DNA from: Nocardioides sp. LHD-245
GTDB lineage: Bacteria > Actinomycetota > Actinomycetes > Propionibacteriales > Nocardioidaceae
Assembly: GCF_030929495.1 (NCBI RefSeq)
Contig: NZ_JAVFWN010000004.1
Location: 284,755-348,754 of the forward strand
Direction of reading: 5' to 3'
DNA length: 64,000 nucleotides
Shown: positions 57,360-64,000 of the stretch, piece by piece
Layout of the letters: every line of letters begins with the position of its first letter
Position numbering within the stretch: the stretch's first letter is position 1
Made by a program: the position numbers and the translations under genes
The notes under the pieces: model-generated
Database searches by the model: none
What the model saw: only the letters and a program-made list of their open reading frames with translations
What the model was told of the DNA's origin: nothing

Positions 57360-58178
57360 ATGTTGTCTTCTCGGGTCCACAAGATCTCCGCCGGAGTCGC
57401 GTGCCTCGTCGCTGCCTTCGCCGGCGCGGCGGTGTCGGCGTCCGCAGGTGCCAACAGCACCGCGGACGTGCCGACGTTCCGTGAGTTCGAGTCCTCGACG
57501 TACGTCGACGTCGACGGTGCCTATGTCGTCAACGGTGACGAGGCTGTCAGCACCCGGGCCGAGCTCCGCAGGTTCTACGACCGCATGGTCGGCACCAGGA
57601 CCAAGGACAACGGTCTGGTCGTCAACACGGTGGGCGGTCGCGACGACAGGTGGAGCGCCGCCCAGGCCGTCAACCTGACCTACTGCGTCAGCACACGGTT
57701 CGGCACCCGCCACGCGGACATCGTGGCCGCGATGAGCGCCGGCGCCGGGCTCTGGGAGGCCGCGACGTCGCGGATCGACTTCGCCTACGTCCCCGCCCAG
57801 GACGCCAGCTGCAACGTCCGCAACAACAACGTGCTGTTCTCGGTCGAGCCGGTCAGCACCTCGCAGTACATCGCGCGGGCCTTCTTCCCCAGCACCGCCA
57901 AGCGGCAGCGCAACGTGCTCGTCGACGACTCGATCTGGAGCTCGGGCACCTGGGAGCCGGGCGACATCCTCGGCCACGAGCTCGGCCACACCCTCGGCTT
58001 CCGGCACGAGCACACCCGCCCGGAGTCGGGCACCTGCTTCGAGGACAACAACTGGCGGCCGCTGACGCCGTACGACGCGTCGTCGATCATGCACTACCCG
58101 CAGTGCAACGGGAGCTCGGCCGACCTGGAGTTCCAGGCGTCCGACGCGGCGGGGGCCCGGGCTCTCTACGGCTCCTGA
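57360..58178 (+). CDS. secreted metzincin-type zinc metalloprotease
   Basis: 272 residues. The signal peptide covers about residues 1-31 (VHKISAGVACLVAAFAGAAVSASAGA). The catalytic motif is HELGHTLGFRH (His206, Glu207, His210, third ligand His216), followed by the Met-turn SSIMHYP. This is the matrixin/M12-M57-like arrangement. Four Cys (TYCVST, ASCNVR, GTCFED, PQCNGS) could form disulfides. It is probably an exported protease. It sits alone, 143 bp after the reductase gene and divergent from nothing. Confidence 0.88.
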   Translation: MLSSRVHKISAGVACLVAAFAGAAVSASAGANSTADVPTFREFESSTYVDVDGAYVVNGDEAVSTRAELRRFYDRMVGTRTKDNGLVVNTVGGRDDRWSAAQAVNLTYCVSTRFGTRHADIVAAMSAGAGLWEAATSRIDFAYVPAQDASCNVRNNNVLFSVEPVSTSQYIARAFFPSTAKRQRNVLVDDSIWSSGTWEPGDILGHELGHTLGFRHEHTRPESGTCFEDNNWRPLTPYDASSIMHYPQCNGSSADLEFQASDAAGARALYGS

Positions 58179-58281
58179 CCGGCGCGGCGGCGTGGACGGG
58201 GCTCTCGCTCGGGGGACGCCCCGCCCACGCCGCCGCCCATGCCGCTGTTGCGGCGATGCGAGTGGCCGGGCCGCGCGGCCA

Positions 58282-58287
58282 TAGAAT
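58282..58287 (+). promoter_or_regulatory. -10 element for leaderless ychF mRNA
   Basis: TAGAAT, then CGCCCCCC, then GTG 58296: an 8-nt gap and no ribosome site. Confidence 0.6.
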
Positions 58288-58295
58288 CGCCCCCC

Positions 58296-59369
<1,074 letters not shown>

Positions 59370-59431
59370 GCTCGGTTCCGACTGTCGATTTCCGGCCACG
59401 CTGGCCCCGTGGGTGCAATACGGTGCCGCGC

Positions 59432-60187
59432 ATGCGTGTTCACACTTCTTTGACCTGGCTGCTCGCCGCCGCTCTCAGCAGTGCCCTCGTCGGATGCTCC
59501 TCAGGTGACGGGGAAGGCTCGCGCGTGATCGGAACCGACGGAGGTTCCGGTGACTCCTCGTCGAAGGAAGACGCCAGCGCCGCTGCGGAGGCCGAGGACT
59601 TCGTCGTCACCAGCGGCTTCACGACGGGTGAGGACTCCATCGGCACCCGGTACACGTCCGCCGGCGCTCGACTGACCAATCCCAACAGGGATCTGGCCGC
59701 CTACGACGTACAGGTGCTGTTCAACCTCGTCGGCTCCAACGGCGACGTCCTGGACACGACGTCGGAGACCGTCTACTACGTGGCTCCGGGCGAGACCGTG
59801 CCAGTTGCTCCTCTCCAGATCGGCTTCGAGGCACCCGAGGTGCCGGCCGAGTTGCAGGTCCAGGTCGTCGGTGAGTTCGTCAAGGACGAAGGACCTCGGG
59901 GAGCCTTCGGCGGCGAAGGCGCGATCCTCGATTTCGTCGGTGGGAAGATCAACAAGGGCGAGTACGGCAACGAACTGACCGCCCAGGTCAAGAACCTCAC
60001 CGAGGTCGTCGTTGAACTCCCGGAGTGGGACTGCATCTACCTGCAGGGCGACAAGATCGTCGGCGGTTCCTCGTCTACGATCACCGACCCCATTCCACCT
60101 GGTACCACGGTGCAGTTCGGCGAGTCGCTGAGCCCGGACTCGCTGATGGCCCCGACGGTTGAGTGCCGCGTCGTAGCGGATCTGTAG
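59432..60187 (+). CDS. lipoprotein with FxLYD-like domain
   Basis: 251 residues from ATG 59432. The lipobox is LVGC (Cys22), followed by a Ser/Gly/Asp/Glu-rich linker to about residue 57. The rest is beta-rich (RYTSAGARLTNPNRDLAAYDVQVLFNLVGSNGDVLDTTSETVYYVAPGETVPV), resembling the FxLYD or similar Ig-like domains. Codon use is less GC-biased than neighbouring genes, hinting at later acquisition or low expression. Function unknown. Confidence 0.8.
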   Translation: MRVHTSLTWLLAAALSSALVGCSSGDGEGSRVIGTDGGSGDSSSKEDASAAAEAEDFVVTSGFTTGEDSIGTRYTSAGARLTNPNRDLAAYDVQVLFNLVGSNGDVLDTTSETVYYVAPGETVPVAPLQIGFEAPEVPAELQVQVVGEFVKDEGPRGAFGGEGAILDFVGGKINKGEYGNELTAQVKNLTEVVVELPEWDCIYLQGDKIVGGSSSTITDPIPPGTTVQFGESLSPDSLMAPTVECRVVADL

Positions 60188-60201
60188 GCGCGGCTGTCTG
60201 T

Positions 60202-60513
60202 TCAGGCCATGACTCCGACGACGACTGCTGCGATCACCAGGGCGAGGACGACGAGGCTGATCGTCGCGTAGGACCTCTCGGCGAGGCGGGCGAAGTGGCC
60301 CGCCATCAGCACCAGCCTGAGCACCGGCAGCAGGACCAGGAGACCGCATCCGCTGCCGAGGAGGACCGTCGCGATACCGGTCGCTCCCGCGGGGCGGAGG
60401 CAGGCGCCGGCGACGAGGAGCGCCGAGGCGCCAGCAGTGCCGACGCGCATCAGAGTGGCGATCCGGCCGGCCAGGGCCTGGTCCGCGGCGGCGGACGCCG
60501 CAGCCGAGGTCAT
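60202..60513 (-). CDS. DUF1634 membrane protein
   Basis: 103 residues from ATG 60513. Three hydrophobic helices (TLMRVGTAGASALLVAGACL, GIATVLLGSGCGLLVLLPVLRLV, ATISLVVLALVIAAVVVGVM). DUF1634 proteins are usually encoded next to TauE/SafE exporters, as here, and may be accessory subunits. The start overlaps the TauE stop by 4 bp. Confidence 0.88.
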   Translation of the reverse strand: MTSAAASAAADQALAGRIATLMRVGTAGASALLVAGACLRPAGATGIATVLLGSGCGLLVLLPVLRLVLMAGHFARLAERSYATISLVVLALVIAAVVVGVMA

Positions 60514-61349
60514 GCCGAGACTCCCCAGTGCAGGCCGAATGCGTTCGCCGCCATGGGCACGGCGACGACCAGCAGCACGGTCGTGAACACGGCGCGCAGC
60601 CACCGCGCGGCGGTGCGGACGAGGAACCTGGCTCCGAGCACCGATCCGGCGAGTGAGCCGAGGACGACCGGTGCCGACAGGTCGAGGTCGAGTCTGCCGG
60701 AGAGCAAGTAGGCGGCCGCCGCGCCGCACGCGGTGACGCCGATCATCAGGTTCGCGGTGGCCGACGAGGCTTTGATGGGCAGTCTCATGGCGGCGTCCAT
60801 CGCCGGGATCTTGAGGACGCCGCTGCCGATCCCGAGCAGCGCCGAGAGCGATCCGGCGGCGAACATCAATGCGACGCCCCAGGGCAGCCGGACCACCTGA
60901 TAGGTGACGGTGCGTCCGGTGTGATCGACGAACGCACCGCTCAACCGGGGCCGTTGCCGAGGCGGGTGCCGGGGGCCGCGGTCGTTGCGGCCGGCCGCCA
61001 TCTGCAGCGCGGAGACGAGGAGGACGACCGCGAAGATCCCGTACAGCACAGGGCGGGGGATGGCGCCGACGACGAGCACGCCGACCAACGCCCCGAAGGC
61101 GGTCGCCACCTCGAGGACGACGGCCAGACGCAGGTTCGTCAGGCCCGCCGTGAGGAACTGAGGGGCGCTGGCGCAGGAGCAGGCCACGACCGAGACGAGG
61201 CTCACGGCGACCGCGTCGGGGAAGGACGCGCCGGCCACCAGGGTCAGCAGCGGGACCACGAAGATGCCGCCGGCCATGCCGAGGGCGCCCCCGAGCGCGC
61301 CGGCCGCGAGCGAGCCGGCGAACAGGATCGAGAAGAGCCCGAGACTCAC
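60510..61349 (-). CDS. TauE/SafE family sulfite or organosulfur exporter
   Basis: 279 residues, about eight membrane helices in two halves, with GALGGALGMAGGIFVVPLLTLVAG and the second repeat FAAGSLSALLGIGSGVLKIPAM. The family exports sulfite, sulfoacetate or related anions. It overlaps gntR upstream and DUF1634 downstream by 4 bp, giving a three-gene operon probably controlled by the GntR protein. Confidence 0.9.
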   Translation of the reverse strand: MSLGLFSILFAGSLAAGALGGALGMAGGIFVVPLLTLVAGASFPDAVAVSLVSVVACSCASAPQFLTAGLTNLRLAVVLEVATAFGALVGVLVVGAIPRPVLYGIFAVVLLVSALQMAAGRNDRGPRHPPRQRPRLSGAFVDHTGRTVTYQVVRLPWGVALMFAAGSLSALLGIGSGVLKIPAMDAAMRLPIKASSATANLMIGVTACGAAAAYLLSGRLDLDLSAPVVLGSLAGSVLGARFLVRTAARWLRAVFTTVLLVVAVPMAANAFGLHWGVSA

Positions 61350-62083
61350 TGCTCCTGTCCCGGTGTCCGAGCCCGAGGCAGGCGGGTGGTGAAGGTGATG
61401 GCGTCGCCGCGGTAGTGCAGGACCTCATAGTCGACCGGCCGCAAGCCCGACGTGTACGACGTCCGTTCGATGCGGAAGATGGCACTTCCCTCGGCGACCT
61501 CCAACGCGTCGGCGAGGACGGCGTCGGCAGTGCTGGCCCGCATCGCGTAGGAGGCCTCGGTCAGCGGCGTACCGTGGCGCGACTCCAGCAGGGTGAAGAT
61601 CTGCTCGTTCTCCAGGTCGTCCTGTGCGACGAGCCGGCCGAGGTCGGTGGGCAGATAGGTGTCGTCGAAGGACACCGGGTGCCCGACGGCCAGGCGCACG
61701 CGCTGGATGCGAGTGACCCTCGCCCCGAGCGGCAGGTCCAGCGCCGCCCGGACGTCGGGTGGCGCGGCGATCTCCTCGACGCGAAGCACGCGTGCGCGCG
61801 ACGGGAGTCCGTGCGCGTCCATGTCCTCGACGAAGCCGGTCAGTGCGGTGAGGGACTGCGTGAAGCTCGGGACGGCGACGAAGCTGCCCTGCCCCCGGCG
61901 GGTGACGACGAGATTGCGCGCCACGAGGTTCTGGACCGCCCGGCGCACGGTGATCCGGCTGACCCCGAACTCGTCGATCAGCTCGTCCTCGGTGGGGAGC
62001 CGATCACCGGGGTGGAGGCTCACACCGAGTCGTGCGACGAGCGACTGCTCGACCTGTGCGTAGAGGGGCGCGTTCGTACCCAT
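61346..62083 (-). CDS. GntR-family regulator, HutC/UTRA type
   Basis: 245 residues. The winged helix covers residues 5-70 (LPTEDELIDEFGVSRITVRRAVQNLVARNLVVTRRGQGSFV). The UTRA effector domain follows (GARVTRIQRVRLAVGHPVSFDDTYLP, IFRIERTSYTSGLRPVDYEVLHYRGD). It likely controls the exporter operon in response to a small organic ligand. A perfect 14-bp palindrome lies 17 bp upstream of its ATG and is the probable operator. Confidence 0.93.
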   Translation of the reverse strand: MGTNAPLYAQVEQSLVARLGVSLHPGDRLPTEDELIDEFGVSRITVRRAVQNLVARNLVVTRRGQGSFVAVPSFTQSLTALTGFVEDMDAHGLPSRARVLRVEEIAAPPDVRAALDLPLGARVTRIQRVRLAVGHPVSFDDTYLPTDLGRLVAQDDLENEQIFTLLESRHGTPLTEASYAMRASTADAVLADALEVAEGSAIFRIERTSYTSGLRPVDYEVLHYRGDAITFTTRLPRARTPGQEQ

Positions 62084-62099
62084 CGTGTCATTAGATCAT

Positions 62100-62113
62100 G
62101 TTGTTATAACAAC
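62100..62113 (-). promoter_or_regulatory. probable GntR operator
   Basis: GTTGTTATAACAAC is a perfect palindrome that contains TATAAC, a candidate -10 on the minus strand. Position and symmetry suit autorepression of gntR-tauE-DUF1634. Confidence 0.65.
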
Positions 62114-62218
62114 CGATCGGCGGGGAGCGGGCCGCGCTCGTCGAGGCCGAGACGGACGCCGGCGGCCGATCGCGCTGCGGTCGCGAGCTCGGCGTGAGAT
62201 GCCGCTTTCCCGCTGGAC

Positions 62219-62237
62219 TTAGGTTCGGCTAACCTAC
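62219..62237 (+). promoter_or_regulatory. IdeR/DtxR-type iron box upstream of bfd
   Basis: TTAGGTTcGGCTAACCTAc matches 17 of 19 positions of the actinobacterial iron box consensus. It overlaps TAACCT (62230-62235), which lies 6 nt before ATG 62242 and looks like a leaderless -10. Iron-loaded repressor bound here should block bfd. Confidence 0.8.
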
Positions 62238-62241
62238 AGTC

Positions 62242-62445
62242 ATGATCGTCTGCCAGTGCCGCGTCGTCACGGACCGTGACGTCGATGCTGCCCTGGCTGA
62301 GGGGGCGCTGTCGGTCGGCGCGGTGTGCCGGTCGACGGGCGCGGCCCAGAACTGCGGGTCCTGCATCTTCTCGGTGAAGGCGCTGGTGCAGCAGCACCAC
62401 GAGCGCGAGTGCGCCCACCTCCAGGCGGACGGCGCGGCGAGCTGA
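62242..62445 (+). CDS. bfd: bacterioferritin-associated ferredoxin
   Basis: 67 residues with the Bfd [2Fe-2S] ligands Cys4-x-Cys6 and Cys38-x2-Cys41 (an extra Cys29 is present). In well-studied bacteria Bfd passes electrons to bacterioferritin to release stored iron. An iron box directly upstream suggests derepression when iron is short. bfr follows after 110 bp. Confidence 0.93.
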   Translation: MIVCQCRVVTDRDVDAALAEGALSVGAVCRSTGAAQNCGSCIFSVKALVQQHHERECAHLQADGAAS

Positions 62446-62555
62446 TCGACGGACTCCGCGGTCCGGGCCCGACTCCGGCCGGCCAACTGAGTCTGTCCTC
62501 ATCCCGGGTGGCGTGTGCCAGCATCGGCGGCAGGTTCCCCAGCCGGAGGTGTGTC

Positions 62556-63044
62556 ATGCAGCCAGTCGATCCGCGCGTCGTCGAGCTCCTCAACGAGGCA
62601 CTCACGTTCGAGCTCACGGTCACCAACACCTACTTCCTGCATGCCCGGATGCTCGACAACTGGGGTCTGCCGAAGCTCGGGAAGGTGTTCTACGACCTCT
62701 CCATCGACGAGATGCGCGACGCCGACGACCTGATCAACCGGATCCTGATGTTCGACGGGCACCCCAACGTCCAGCGGCTGGGCGCCATCCAGGTGGGGGA
62801 GACGGCCGAGGAGATGCTCGACCTCGCCTTGGCCAGCGAGCGCGCCGCGGTCGCGCAGTTCAACGCGGCGGCGGAGGAGTGCCACCAGCTCGGGGATCAC
62901 GGGACCGCCGCGGTCTTCGAGGAGATGGTCCGCGACGAGGAGAAGCACGCCGACTGGTTCGAGAGCCAGGTCGACGCGATCAGCCGCGTCGGCGCTCAGC
63001 AGTACCTCGCCCAGCACATCGGTGCCGGGGACGGCCCCGCCTAG
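62556..63044 (+). CDS. bfr: bacterioferritin with altered ferroxidase ligand
   Basis: 162 residues, normal length, with CCGGAGG before ATG 62556. Ferroxidase-type residues Glu19, Glu52, Glu94-type (LASERAAVAQF) and the EEKHADW pair are present, as are the haem ligand Met53 and Tyr26. The position equivalent to His54 of E. coli Bfr is Asp55 (DEMRDAD in place of DEMRHAE). It stores iron as a 24-mer cage. The gap from bfd contains no second iron box. Confidence 0.93.
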   Translation: MQPVDPRVVELLNEALTFELTVTNTYFLHARMLDNWGLPKLGKVFYDLSIDEMRDADDLINRILMFDGHPNVQRLGAIQVGETAEEMLDLALASERAAVAQFNAAAEECHQLGDHGTAAVFEEMVRDEEKHADWFESQVDAISRVGAQQYLAQHIGAGDGPA

Positions 63045-63125
63045 GCGGGCCCCCGATCGCGGGTCGCGGCCTGGCGTGTCCGGCGGGAGTGGGGTTGTGT
63101 CGTACCGCTTTGATGGGGTGTCGGC

Positions 63126-64000
63126 ATGGTCAGTGAAGAGGCGGTGACGGGTCTGGAGGACCTGTCGGTGGTGGGGGTGCTCGACTTCGTCGAGCGTCGT
63201 CATGCCGCCCGCCTGGAGGCCGAGCGGGACATCCTGCGGGCGGCGTACCAGTGGGCGGTGCTGCACCACCCCGACCGACTCCCGGCGTCGGATCGCCGCG
63301 GCCGTGCCCGGGCCAAACGGGCTGGTGGGGTCGGGACCCCGCCGGTCACCGAGCACGCCGCGACCGTCTTCGGCGCCCGGGTCCAGACCAGCCCCTACGG
63401 CGCACGCAGGTTGATCGCCGACGCGGTCGACCTCCAGTTGCGCCTCCCCCAACTGTGGGCCGGGATCGAGGCCGGCACCGTCCGGGTTCCGCATGCCCGG
63501 CATGTCGCCGACGCGACCCGCGACCTGACCCGGGAGGAGGCGGCGTGGGTCGATGGTGAGGTGCACGAGGTCGCGGACGGGCGTCTGGCGTGGTCCCGGT
63601 TCGAGACCCTGGTCGCGGGCAAGGTCGCCGCCGCGGCCCCCGAACTCGCCCGCGAGCGAGAGGAGGTCGCCGCGAAGGAGCGGTGTGCCCGGATGAGCCG
63701 GGTCAACCAACACGGCATGGCCACGTTCTTGATCAGGGCCGACGCGGTCACCATCGCCGGGATCGACGCCGCGGTCACCGCGGTCGCCGACAGGTTGAAG
63801 GAGCGGCTGCCCGACGCGAGCGTGAACGACCGCCGCGTCGCCGCCGCGGCCCTGCTCATGAACCCGACCACCCATCCTGATCTCGGTGAGGACGTGGGTC
63901 CGGTCAAGGTACGGGCCAAGGTCTACCTGCACCTGTACGCCGACTCACCCATCGCCCGACTCGAGGGCCACGGCCCGGTCACCATCGGCCGCCTCACCCA
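63126..64000 (+). CDS. DUF222/13E12-type HNH protein, 3' end cut by window edge
   Basis: 291 residues visible from ATG 63126 with no stop before the edge. The DUF222 region (LEDLSVVGVLDFVERRHAARLEAERDILRAAYQWAVLHHPDRL, LPQLWAGIEAGTVRVPHARHVADATRDLT) is clear; the HNH nuclease domain expected at the C-terminus would be beyond the window. These genes occur in many near-identical copies in Nocardioides and mycobacteria and may be mobile. No good ribosome site precedes the ATG. Confidence 0.85.
   Translation, partial: MVSEEAVTGLEDLSVVGVLDFVERRHAARLEAERDILRAAYQWAVLHHPDRLPASDRRGRARAKRAGGVGTPPVTEHAATVFGARVQTSPYGARRLIADAVDLQLRLPQLWAGIEAGTVRVPHARHVADATRDLTREEAAWVDGEVHEVADGRLAWSRFETLVAGKVAAAAPELAREREEVAAKERCARMSRVNQHGMATFLIRADAVTIAGIDAAVTAVADRLKERLPDASVNDRRVAAAALLMNPTTHPDLGEDVGPVKVRAKVYLHLYADSPIARLEGHGPVTIGRLT

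Overview
The window is high-GC actinobacterial DNA, most like Nocardioides or a close relative. The evidence is the very G/C-rich third codon positions, the S10-spc-alpha ribosomal gene order with a zinc-type S14, short LID-less Adk, many GTG starts, TAGNNT promoters lying 6-8 nt before start codons, an Rv1747-like FHA-ABC transporter and a DUF222/13E12-type HNH gene. No rRNA, tRNA, CRISPR, prophage or IS element was seen.

Layout. (1) 1-4490, minus strand: membrane protein, DUF4129, DUF4350, MoxR and a DUF58 protein cut by the left edge. (2) 4884-14491: S10 and spc ribosomal operons, rpsJ to rplO, ending in a strong stem-loop. (3) 14676-17549: secY-adk-map. (4) 17701-30635: a block that splits map from infA, holding a 2318-residue wall-anchored repeat protein, isochorismate synthase, TerC under a probable yybP-ykoY (manganese) riboswitch, the FHA-ABC transporter and a flavin-dependent monooxygenase-like protein. 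(5) 30822-35048: infA-rpmJ-rpsM-rpsK-rpsD-rpoA-rplQ. (6) 35077-38707: ispH, a YciO/Sua5-family gene and small membrane or secreted proteins. (7) 38739-48472: an N-acetylglucosamine (chitooligosaccharide) locus: MsiK-like ATPase divergent from a ROK repressor, binding protein, two permeases, GH3 hexosaminidase, ROK kinase, nagA and nagB. (8) 48496-50904: xthA, an ECF sigma factor with its zinc anti-sigma factor, and a small membrane protein. (9) 50960-57216: a fused CDP-alcohol phosphotransferase/phosphatase divergent from a tight five-gene cluster (MDR dehydrogenase, degenerate pterin-synthase homologue, GT4 glycosyltransferase, LPG-synthase-like membrane protein, RibD-like reductase). (10) 57360-60187: secreted metzincin, ychF and a lipoprotein. 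(11) 60202-63044: GntR-TauE-DUF1634, then Bfd under an IdeR-type iron box and bacterioferritin. (12) 63126-64000: DUF222 gene cut by the right edge.

The most unusual signal is a family of four 96-124 bp structured elements (16574-16675, 31204-31299, 34107-34203, 42368-42491). Each starts 4-12 nt after a stop codon inside an operon, all in the sense orientation, and all fold into the same three-stem junction. Stem sequences change between copies with compensating changes. One copy lies between the binding-protein and permease genes, the position held by REP elements in enteric malE-malF. The leader of rplQ also carries four 26-27 bp tandem repeats.
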